This document shows, piece by piece, positions 40,525-47,557 of a stretch of 64,000 nt of DNA. The position numbers and the translations under genes were made by a program. The stretch's first letter is position 1. Each line of letters begins with the position of its first letter. Below the pieces are notes generated by a model that searched no databases, was not told the origin of the DNA, and worked only from the letters and a program-made list of their open reading frames with translations. The stretch comes from Alloalcanivorax marinus (lineage in GTDB: Bacteria > Pseudomonadota > Gammaproteobacteria > Pseudomonadales > Alcanivoracaceae), in assembly GCF_016785095.1 (NCBI RefSeq), contig NZ_JAEKJB010000001.1, forward strand, positions 310,001-374,000. The letters are read 5' to 3'.

Positions 40525-42514
40525 GGGTCGGCTCTTGCGGGGCGGGCGCCGGTGGCGCCTCGCCGGTTTTCGATTGCGCCAGGCGTTGCGCCTGCAGGCG
40601 GGCAATGTGCGGAAAGAAACGTTGCACCACCTCCGCTTTGCGGGTGCGCGTCATGCCCGGCAGGCTGTCCAGGAACAGGCGCCCGTAGCCCTTGGTCACC
40701 AGGCGCGGATCGCCCACCACCAGCAAACCGTGGTCGTTGGGGTCGCGGATCAACCGGCCGGCGCCCTGGCGCAGGGCCAGCACCGCCTGGGGCAGCTGAT
40801 AATCGCGGAAGGCGTTGCCGCCGTTGGCGTTGATGTGCTCGATGCGCGCCGCCGCCACCGGGTCCCCGGGGGAACCGAACGGCAGTTTGTCGATGATCAC
40901 GCAACTGAGCGCCTCGCCACGCACGTCGATGCCCTCCCAGAAACTGCTGGTGCCGAGCAGCACCGCATTACCCAGACGCCGAAACTCGTCCAACAGTTCC
41001 CGACGGCCGGCCTCGCCTTGCACCAGCAGCGGGTATTCCAGCTTTGCCTCGCGCAACAACGCCGCCGCCTCACGCAGGGCCCGATGACTGGTGAACAGAA
41101 AGAAAGTGCGGCCTTCGGCGGCGCGGATCACCGGGATCATCGCCCGCGTCAGGCTGGCGGTGTAATCCGGCGACGACGGCGCCGGCAGATTCTCGGGCAC
41201 GTAGAACACCGCCTGCCGCTTGAAATCAAACGGGCTCTCCAGGCTCAGGGTGTCCGCCTCGTCCAGGCCCAGGCGCTTTTGCAGGTGCTCGAAGCGCCCC
41301 GCCACCGACAGGGTCGCCGAGGTCAGAATCCAGGTGCAGGGATGCTTGTCGCGCTGGGCGCGCAGTTGCCCGGCCACCGACAGCGGCGTGCTGTGCAGCA
41401 CCACGGTGCGGCGGAAGGTCTCGAACCAGTAGACCCGGTTGGGGCCATTGGCATCGAGGATCGATTTGAGCGTCAGCACATGCTCGGAGGCGCGCCGGGC
41501 ACAGGACTCCAGGCCACGGCTGGCGCGGGCCTCGGGTTCCAGAAAATCGTTCAGGTCGATGAGCGCGTCGAGCAGCGCCTCGCCGGCCTCGCGCACCGCC
41601 GGCAGTTCCGCCACCTCGGACCAGGGCGCGCGCCGCTCCTGCTCGCCCAGGCTCAGGCGCAGGTCCTGGCCGGCCTTGTCCAGGGCGGAAATGTGCTGGT
41701 TCAGCGCCGCCAGATCGAGCGCCGAGTGCGCCGCCTCGGACAACGCGTCACGGCCCAGTTCCTGAATCTGACGGGTGCTCAGGGAATCGCCGAAGAAGGT
41801 GGCGGCCACCTCCGGCAACTGGTGGGCTTCATCGAAGATCACCGTGTTGGCGCTGGGCAGCAGTTCGGAAACGCCCTCCCCGCGCAACGCCGCGTCGGCG
41901 AAGAACAAATGGTGGTTGACCACCACCAGGTCCGCCTCCTGGGCTTCCTTGCGGGCGTTCATCAGCGGGCATTCGCTGTACTTGGGGCATTCGGTGCCCA
42001 GGCAGTTGTCGGCGGTGCTGGTTACCCAGGGCCATACCGGAGCATCCTCCGGGAGCTGCTTGAGCTCGGCGATGTCGCCGGTCCTGGTGCGCCCGGCCCA
42101 GTGCGCCACCACCTGCAGTTGCTCGGCGGTTTCCCGGGTCAGGAAGCGGGCTTCCTCCTGGTGCAGCTCCAGCCGGTAGGGGCACAGGTAATTGGCGCGC
42201 CCCTTGAGCAGCGCCGCCTTGCGGGGCAGGCCCAGGGCCTTGAGCACCACCGGCAGATCCTTGAAGAAAAGCTGATCCTGCAGGCTTTTGGTGCCGGTGG
42301 AGACCAGCGTGGGCCCGTCGGACAACAGCGCCGGCAGCAGGTAGGCCAGCGTCTTGCCGGTGCCGGTTTGCGCCTCCACCAACAGCGTGCCGCGCGCGCG
42401 GATCGCTTCCGCCACGGCATCCGCCATGCGCAACTGGGGCTCGCGGGGACGGTAACCGTCCAGCAAGCGACCAAAGCGGTCGATGTCGTTAAGATAGTCG
42501 CGGGCGCTGTTCAC
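40502..42514 (-). CDS. yoaA: YoaA-type DinG-family iron-sulfur helicase
   Basis: ATP-dependent DNA helicase of the XPD/DinG group, linked in E. coli to repair of replication blocks. Walker A is EAQTGTGKTLAYLLPA near residue 47; Walker B is VIFDEAHQLPE near residue 228. Four cysteines typical of the FeS cluster are present: one in NYLCPYRLE and three in DNCLGTECPKYSECPLM. The C-terminal helicase box has GAGRLIRDPNDHG. Length 670 fits YoaA better than DinG. Overlap with tsaB repeats a common gammaproteobacterial pairing. Confidence 0.92.
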   Translation of the reverse strand: MNSARDYLNDIDRFGRLLDGYRPREPQLRMADAVAEAIRARGTLLVEAQTGTGKTLAYLLPALLSDGPTLVSTGTKSLQDQLFFKDLPVVLKALGLPRKAALLKGRANYLCPYRLELHQEEARFLTRETAEQLQVVAHWAGRTRTGDIAELKQLPEDAPVWPWVTSTADNCLGTECPKYSECPLMNARKEAQEADLVVVNHHLFFADAALRGEGVSELLPSANTVIFDEAHQLPEVAATFFGDSLSTRQIQELGRDALSEAAHSALDLAALNQHISALDKAGQDLRLSLGEQERRAPWSEVAELPAVREAGEALLDALIDLNDFLEPEARASRGLESCARRASEHVLTLKSILDANGPNRVYWFETFRRTVVLHSTPLSVAGQLRAQRDKHPCTWILTSATLSVAGRFEHLQKRLGLDEADTLSLESPFDFKRQAVFYVPENLPAPSSPDYTASLTRAMIPVIRAAEGRTFFLFTSHRALREAAALLREAKLEYPLLVQGEAGRRELLDEFRRLGNAVLLGTSSFWEGIDVRGEALSCVIIDKLPFGSPGDPVAAARIEHINANGGNAFRDYQLPQAVLALRQGAGRLIRDPNDHGLLVVGDPRLVTKGYGRLFLDSLPGMTRTRKAEVVQRFFPHIARLQAQRLAQSKTGEAPPAPAPQEPTHDAHSGH

Positions 42515-42588
42515 TCAGGGTCTCATGCGGCTGCGGGCTGCCATTGCCTGGGCGCAGAGGATAGCGGATAAGCGAGCACACTCCCAAT

Positions 42589-43137
42589 ATGGATCTTTTC
42601 TACACATTGCTGATTCTGGCCGGCGGCGAGGGGCGCCGCATGGGCGGCCGCGACAAGGGCCTGGTGGAGATCGACGGCGAGACGCTGATCGACCGGCTCT
42701 TGGACGCGGTGGCGCCACCCGGGCCGGTGGTGATCAGCGCCAACCGCAACCTGGATCTCTACCAGGGCCGGGCGGACAAAGTGGTGCGCGACCGCCGCGA
42801 CGGCTACCGGGGCCCCATGGCCGGGCTCGAGGCGGGCCTGGCCGTCTGCGGCGACGGCCCGGTGTTGTGCCTGCCCTGCGACCTGATGGCGCCGCCGCCC
42901 ACCCTGCCCGGCCTGCTGCTCGACGGCCTGCCCAGCGACCGGGTGCGCCGGCTGGAGGACGACCACGGCCCCCAACCGCTGTGCCTGGGGCTGCACGGCG
43001 AGCGCTGGGTGGCCTCCATCACCGACTACCTGGACCGGGGCGGCGGCAGCGTGCGCGGCTGGCTCAAGAGCGTGCCCCATGAGGTGGTGCGCCTCCACGG
43101 GCGGCTGGAGAACCGCAACCGGGAAGAGCGCGGCTGA
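42589..43137 (+). CDS. mobA: Molybdenum cofactor guanylyltransferase (MobA)
   Basis: Attaches GMP to molybdopterin, giving the bis-MGD cofactor of DMSO-reductase-family enzymes. The start of the nucleotidyltransferase fold reads LLILAGGEGRRMGGRDKGLVEIDGE, the classical signature, with RGPMAGLEAGL and the metal-binding LPCDLMAP. Length 182 is normal. Stands alone between the divergent helicase gene and a REP pair. No ribosome binding site is obvious. Confidence 0.95.
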   Translation: MDLFYTLLILAGGEGRRMGGRDKGLVEIDGETLIDRLLDAVAPPGPVVISANRNLDLYQGRADKVVRDRRDGYRGPMAGLEAGLAVCGDGPVLCLPCDLMAPPPTLPGLLLDGLPSDRVRRLEDDHGPQPLCLGLHGERWVASITDYLDRGGGSVRGWLKSVPHEVVRLHGRLENRNREERG

Positions 43138-43150
43138 CACGGCCTGCGGC

Positions 43151-43210
43151 ATCGCGACTGACGTCGCTCCTACACTACCCCCTGCCCGTAGGAGCGACTT
43201 CAGTCGCGAT
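43151..43210. repeat. REP pair (REPIN-like), GCGACT/AGTCGC type
   Basis: Same layout as 39772-39831 (14-base spacer, heads inward), but the stem reads GCGACT-TC-AGTCGC. The G-to-A change in one arm is matched by C-to-T in the other, so the hairpin is kept. The left unit has one further base change. Confidence 0.88.
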
Positions 43211-43220
43211 CCGCTCGCAA

Positions 43221-43247
43221 AGAAAAACGCCCGCTAGAGGCGGGCGT
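43221..43247 (-). terminator. Terminator after the SCP2 gene
   Basis: Minus-strand ACGCCCGC/GCGGGCGT stem (8 bp, 5-base loop) followed by TTTTCTTT. Twenty-seven bases after the SCP2 stop. Confidence 0.85.
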
Positions 43248-43273
43248 CTTCGATTCACCGAGGCGAAGGCGGA

Positions 43274-43660
43274 TCAGGCGGTCACGTCCTGGATCTGCTT
43301 CATCAGCTGCTTCTGCTCGTCGGTGGGTTGAGCGGACTGCAGGGACATCAGCTTGCTCATGTCGCCCTCGACCTTGATCTGACCGCTCATGAAGCCTTGC
43401 ATGCCGGCGGACTGGTCGCCCTCGATGAAGATGCGCTTGGCCAGGTCCGCGGGCAGGATCAGGGTGGTGGCCGCGTCCTCGTGCTGGCCTTCCTCGATCA
43501 TGCCGCCCACCAGGGAAAGGTGCTTCTCGCCATCGTCGGTGTTCACCTTGATGTTGATGACCAGGTCAGCCAGGGCGGCGGGCGCTTCCACGTCGCCGGC
43601 GGACTCACGGATTTCCTTGACCTTCGCGAACCATTCGTCGGACAGAAATTCCACGCTCAT
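43274..43660 (-). CDS. SCP2 sterol-carrier-domain protein
   Basis: Small cytoplasmic lipid-binding protein. From the ATG giving MSVEFLSDEWFAKVKEIRE, with AAGGAGA before it, the product is 128 residues. The SCP2 fold is suggested by INIKVNTDDGEKHLSLVGG, the middle TLILPADLAKRIFIEGD, and the C-terminal FMSGQIKVEGDMSKLMSLQ. Such proteins are thought to carry acyl-CoAs or sterol-like lipids; the ligand here is unknown. It has its own candidate promoter and a strong terminator. Confidence 0.9.
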   Translation of the reverse strand: MSVEFLSDEWFAKVKEIRESAGDVEAPAALADLVINIKVNTDDGEKHLSLVGGMIEEGQHEDAATTLILPADLAKRIFIEGDQSAGMQGFMSGQIKVEGDMSKLMSLQSAQPTDEQKQLMKQIQDVTA

Positions 43661-43743
43661 TGTTGTCTCCTTGGTTGGATTCCGCTTCGACGCCCGGCTC
43701 GGTGCCAGGACCGGATTCAAACGAGCGTTCGAAACTTTCCCGT

Positions 43744-43772
43744 ACCTTATAGAAAGCCCCAGAGGCTGACAA
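43744..43772 (-). promoter_or_regulatory. Candidate promoter for the SCP2 gene
   Basis: Minus-strand TTGTCA is followed 17 bases later by TAAGGT, or 15 bases later by TATAAG in the overlapping frame. It lies about 85 bases upstream of the start codon. Confidence 0.5.
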
Positions 43773-43805
43773 TGCTTTACTGGCGGTCGCCACGGGCCAA
43801 TACGG

Positions 43806-44630
43806 TCAGTCCCGCCCGTCGTGCCCGCCGCCGCGCAGCAGCGCCTTGTAATGCTCGATGCAGCCAATGTTTTCGCGCGGATACTCCGGCGCCAGCGTGG
43901 CCAGCAGGTCCGCCATCAGAGCGGCCACCCGGGCCCGGGCGGCGTGCTTGTCGTCGTTGGCGATCAGATGCCAGGGCGAGTGGTCGGTATGGGTGGCGGT
44001 GAGGGTTTCGTTGACCAGCGCCAGGTAACGGTCCCGGGCCCGCCAGCTCTCGATGTCGGAGGGGTCGAACTTCCAGCGTTTACGGGGCTTTTCCAGGCGC
44101 TTGAGCAAGCGCCGGCGTTGCTCGTCCCGGGAAGTGTTCAGCCACACCTTGACCAGGCGCATGCCCTCGCGATGCAGATGCCCCTCGAACTCGTTGATGG
44201 CGCGATAACGACCGCGCCAGTCCGGCGGCGGCTCGGCGGTGGGCCACAGCCGCTCCGCCAGCACCGCCTCGTAATGACTGCGGTTGAAGGCCACCACCTG
44301 GCCGCGCGCCGGCAGATGCCGCCATACCCGCCACAGGAAATCGTGATCGACCTCCTCCCCCAGGGGCCGGGCGAAGGAATGGGCGCGGAAGGCGGCCGGG
44401 TCCATGGCCCGGGCCAGGGTACGGATCAGGCTGTCCTTGCCCGCGGCATCCAGGCCCTGCACCACCAGCAGCACGCCATGTCGGCGGCCGGCGTAGAGCC
44501 GGCGCTGGTGTTCGTGAATACGCTCCAGGCTGTCCGCCAGCGGCGCCACGCCGTTCCCCACCACCCGGGTGGGAAGCTGGCGAACGTCCAGCGCGCCGGC
44601 GCGCGGCCAGCCGTAGGGGTCCAGATCCAT
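43806..44630 (-). CDS. ppk2: Polyphosphate kinase 2 (PPK2)
   Basis: Uses polyphosphate to phosphorylate nucleotides. A single PPK2 domain of 274 residues has Walker A VQGLDAAGKDSLIRTL near residue 57, the Walker B-like VVAFNRSHYEAVL, and the lid region NTSRDEQRRRLLKRLE. A one-domain protein of this type usually works on nucleoside diphosphates or AMP; which one cannot be read here. AAGGAG precedes the ATG. It lies 55 bases after amtB on the same strand. Confidence 0.93.
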   Translation of the reverse strand: MDLDPYGWPRAGALDVRQLPTRVVGNGVAPLADSLERIHEHQRRLYAGRRHGVLLVVQGLDAAGKDSLIRTLARAMDPAAFRAHSFARPLGEEVDHDFLWRVWRHLPARGQVVAFNRSHYEAVLAERLWPTAEPPPDWRGRYRAINEFEGHLHREGMRLVKVWLNTSRDEQRRRLLKRLEKPRKRWKFDPSDIESWRARDRYLALVNETLTATHTDHSPWHLIANDDKHAARARVAALMADLLATLAPEYPRENIGCIEHYKALLRGGGHDGRD

Positions 44631-44685
44631 GACGACTCCTTGGGAAAAAATCTCCCCCGAGCATACTGGACCCCGGCCGGCGGCG

Positions 44686-45981
44686 TCAGATGTCGTAACC
44701 GCGCTCCTCGTGCAACGCGATGTCCAGACCCTGGCTTTCCTCCTCGGCGGTAACGCGCAACGGCGTGAACAGGCCCACCAGCTTGAGCAGCGCCCAGGTC
44801 AGCACCGCCGTGTAAACGAAGGTGACCACCACGCCCAGGGCCTGCACGCCCAGCTGCTGGAGCATGCCGTAGTCCGGCTTGGCGAAGCCGTAGCCGGAAA
44901 ACACGCCCAACTCCGTGGAAGCGAATACCCCGGCCAGCAGGGTACCGAGGATGCCGCCCACACCATGCACCGGAAACACGTCCAGGGAATCGTCAATGCG
45001 CCAGCGCTGCTTGACCACCAGCACCATGTAGAAGCAGATCACGCCGGCGGCCAGGCCAATAATCAGCGCCCCACCGGGGCCCACGAAGCCGGACGCCGGG
45101 GTGATGGTGCCCAGCCCCGCCACCATGCCGGTGGCGATGCCCAGGGCCGAGGGCTTGCCGAACTTCCTCGCCTCCAGGGTCAACCAGGCCAGGGAACCGG
45201 CGGCGGCGGAAATGTGGGTCACCAGCATGGCCATGGCGGCATTGCCGTCGGCGGCCAGCGCCGAACCACCATTGAAGCCGAACCAGCCCACCCACAGCAT
45301 GCCCGCGCCCATCACCGTCATGGTCATGTTGTGCGGCTTCATGGCCTGGCCCGGCCAGTCCTGCCGCCGGCCCAGCACCACCGCCGCCACCAGGGCGGCG
45401 ACGCCGGCGGTAATATGCACCACGGTACCGCCGGCGAAATCATACAAACCCAGCTCCGCCAGCCAGCCACCGCCCCACACCCAGTGGCACACCGGCACAT
45501 AGACACCCAGCACCCACAGCACCGAAAACGCCAGCATGGCGCCAAAACGCATGCGCTCGGCGAAGGCGCCCACGATCAGCGCCGGAGTGATGATGGCGAA
45601 GGTCATCTGGAACAGGCCATGCAGGCTTTGCGGCAGGGAACCCGCCAGGCTGTCGCGGTCGATACCGGCGAAGAACGCGTGCTGCAGGCCGCCGATCCAG
45701 GCGTTGACGGCGCCGCCATCGGAAAACGCCAGGGAATAACCGACCACCAGCCACACCAGCGACACCGCGCAGGCAATGGCGAAGCATTGCATCAGCACCG
45801 ACAGCACGTTCTTGTTACGCACCAGGCCGCCGTAGAACAGGCTCAGGCCGGGCAACGTCATCATCAGCACCAACGCGGTGGCCACCAGAATCCAGGCGGT
45901 ATCGCTCTTGTCCACGGTATCCGCCACCGCCATCGAGGGCATCAGCGCCAGCAAGCCGGCGACTCGGTATTTGATTCGCAT
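44686..45981 (-). CDS. amtB: Ammonium transporter (AmtB)
   Basis: Trimeric inner-membrane ammonium channel. The ATG giving MRIKYRVAGLLALMPSMAVA begins a signal-peptide-like segment, followed by eleven membrane helices. The twin pore histidines are in CHWVWGGGW and FPVHGVGGILG, and the cytoplasmic tail LDIALHEERGYDI, which contacts GlnK, is conserved. Length 431. Upstream in-frame codons are rejected because they add a non-family tail before a clear signal. No glnK lies next to it, unlike the common glnK-amtB pair. GlnD in this window would act on the PII partner. Confidence 0.96.
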   Translation of the reverse strand: MRIKYRVAGLLALMPSMAVADTVDKSDTAWILVATALVLMMTLPGLSLFYGGLVRNKNVLSVLMQCFAIACAVSLVWLVVGYSLAFSDGGAVNAWIGGLQHAFFAGIDRDSLAGSLPQSLHGLFQMTFAIITPALIVGAFAERMRFGAMLAFSVLWVLGVYVPVCHWVWGGGWLAELGLYDFAGGTVVHITAGVAALVAAVVLGRRQDWPGQAMKPHNMTMTVMGAGMLWVGWFGFNGGSALAADGNAAMAMLVTHISAAAGSLAWLTLEARKFGKPSALGIATGMVAGLGTITPASGFVGPGGALIIGLAAGVICFYMVLVVKQRWRIDDSLDVFPVHGVGGILGTLLAGVFASTELGVFSGYGFAKPDYGMLQQLGVQALGVVVTFVYTAVLTWALLKLVGLFTPLRVTAEEESQGLDIALHEERGYDI

Positions 45982-46480
45982 TATTGGTTCCCTTGTCCTC
46001 GGGGCCGAAACGCGGCCCGGAATTGCACCGCCGGGACGCACCCCGACGGCATTGCACCGGAAAAGGGCATACAAGAATCAAGCCAGATCACAAAGCCAGC
46101 GAACACGCCCTCTCAGGGCGCAGCCGCACAAAATCCGGGCAAATACGCACCCCAAAAGTGCACATACACCCTGAAAAGCACCAATATCGATCACGAATAA
46201 GAAGAAAGCCTGCGCCACAAACAGGCATGTAGAGACCGTAGGTAGGCAGGTAGAGACCCTAGAAGCCACATCCAACCGCCAACGCCACAACAACGCCTCA
46301 CTACGGAGCCGCGCGGAACGCTACCTCGGAGCGTCCCGGTGTGGGCCCCCTTTCCGGGACCCTGTCAAACAGGACGTTTGACAGGGAGCCTACAGGGACG
46401 TACTCGCGGCGTTCCCGGAAAGGGGGCCCACACCGGGACGCGGCCCCAATGGAGGGCCCGGCGGCGCCCCCACCGACGAC
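45982..46480. other. 500-base spacer between amtB and ybbN with low-G+C part
   Basis: The amtB-side half (to about 46300) is less G+C-rich than its surroundings and has a 9-base direct repeat GTAGAGACC at about 46230 and 46250. TGCACC occurs twice about 30 bases apart near 46025 and 46053, which could be half-sites for a nitrogen regulator, but they do not form a palindrome. The ybbN-side half holds the nested palindrome at 46331-46441. No gene is supported. Confidence 0.5.
46331..46441. repeat. Nested 111-base palindrome
   Basis: Outer arms 46331-46359 and 46413-46441 are perfect 29-base inverted copies beginning GCGTCCCGGTGTGGGCCC. Inside the left arm's end lies a second perfect hairpin, CCCTGTCAAAC/GTTTGACAGGG with a 5-base loop, at 46360-46386. 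The remaining 26 bases (46387-46412) are unpaired and include CTACAGGGACGTACTCGCGG. There is no coding sequence. It looks like a mobile or dispersed non-coding element. Confidence 0.85.
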
Positions 46481-47350
46481 TCAATGCAGATAGGTGAACA
46501 TCTTGCGCCGATACTGGCTCGCCAGCGGATCACCCTTGGGCAGGCAATCGAACACCTCCAGCAACGCCGCCCGCGCCACCCCATCCTTGTAGTCGCGATG
46601 ATCACGCAGCAACGTCAGCAACGCCCGCAGCCCCGCCTCGAACTGACCGGCGGCGGCGGCCCGCAGGCCATAGGCGTGCAGATCCTCAGGCGCCGGATCG
46701 CTCTCGATGCGGGCGGCCAGCTCGTGCAAGCTCTCGCCGCCCCCCTCCAGCTTCTCCAGCAACGCGAAACGAGCCCGGAACGGCCGCAGCTCTTCCACGT
46801 CCTCGACCACCTCCGCCAGCACGGACTGCGCCTCATCGGTGCGCCCCTCGCCCAGCAGGTACTCCACCAGCAGCGCGCGGAAAGCGTGCTTGTCGGGCTG
46901 CTCGGCCAGGGTCTGGCGCAGCGCCTGCTCCGCCTGGCCGCCATGGCCGGCCTCGATGGCCTGGCGCACCTGCTCCAGGAACTGCTGCTCCTGCTCCGCC
47001 TGAGCGGCGTCCGGGTCCACCACCGGCGCCAGCCACTGGCGCAGCGCGCCCTCGGTCTGGGCGCCGTCCAACTCGCTGACCAGCTGCCCCTGATAGACCA
47101 GCTTCAGCGACGGCAGGCTGCGCACGCCGAACTGGGCGGCGATGTTCTGCTGGGCGTCGGCGTCCACCTTGGCAAGCAGGAACTTGCCCTGGTATTCGCC
47201 CGCCAGTTTCTCCAGCAGCGGCGCCATCTGCTGGCACGGCTGGCACCAGGAGGCCCAGAAGTCGAACAGCACCGGAATCTGCCGGGAACTTTCCAGTACC
47301 TGTTGAATGTTCTGTTCGGTAACGTCGATGATCGAAGCGTTGTCCTGCAC
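46481..47350 (-). CDS. ybbN: Thioredoxin-TPR protein YbbN/CnoX
   Basis: Chaperone-like holdase that in E. coli protects proteins during chlorine stress and works with GroEL. The N-terminal thioredoxin domain has WASWCQPCQQMAP near residue 32, so both redox cysteines are present, whereas the E. coli protein has lost the first one. From about residue 115 to the end is a helical TPR-like region (QVRQAIEAGHGGQAEQALRQ). Length 289 is normal. It diverges from fadE. Confidence 0.93.
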   Translation of the reverse strand: MQDNASIIDVTEQNIQQVLESSRQIPVLFDFWASWCQPCQQMAPLLEKLAGEYQGKFLLAKVDADAQQNIAAQFGVRSLPSLKLVYQGQLVSELDGAQTEGALRQWLAPVVDPDAAQAEQEQQFLEQVRQAIEAGHGGQAEQALRQTLAEQPDKHAFRALLVEYLLGEGRTDEAQSVLAEVVEDVEELRPFRARFALLEKLEGGGESLHELAARIESDPAPEDLHAYGLRAAAAGQFEAGLRALLTLLRDHRDYKDGVARAALLEVFDCLPKGDPLASQYRRKMFTYLH

Positions 47351-47459
47351 CGGAGACTCCTGTGACGGGAATTTTGATTGGCGGCAATTGTACGAAATTC
47401 CAAGGGTCCATAAACAGATTAAAAACTGTTAAAACGGCAACAGGACGGAATGATCGGCG

Positions 47460-47479
47460 TACACTGAAACAATCGTTCA
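47460..47479 (+). promoter_or_regulatory. Possible -10 and operator upstream of fadE
   Basis: TACACT at 47460-47465 would serve as a -10 about 90 bases before fadE, with a poor -35. It overlaps TGAAACAATCGTTCA, whose ends TGAA/TTCA are inverted. It weakly resembles the GAAAC-N4-GTTTC type of box used by the fatty-acid regulator PsrA; the match is incomplete. Confidence 0.25.
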
Positions 47480-47557
47480 CGCACCCTCCATGCCCGCTGG
47501 GTAAGGTATGGAGGCATTCCTGAACCTCCGCAAAGCATCCTGGCAAAGGAGATGACC

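Noticed and set aside
46065..46090. Sigma-54-like promoter before amtB (TGGCTTG-4-TTGTA on the minus strand)
   Set aside because: The essential GC of the -12 element is GT here, and the only TGCACC boxes lie downstream of it, the wrong side for NtrC. Not strong enough to call.
46078..46293. Minus-strand open frame of 71 residues upstream of amtB, hydrophobic
   Set aside because: No ribosome binding site, contains a direct-repeat artefact (VSTCLPTVSTCLF), and many cysteines; it lies in a low-G+C spacer and matches nothing I know. Kept as unproven.
47460..47479. PsrA operator before fadE
   Set aside because: Only the outer bases of the palindrome match; listed as a weak site but not claimed as a PsrA box.
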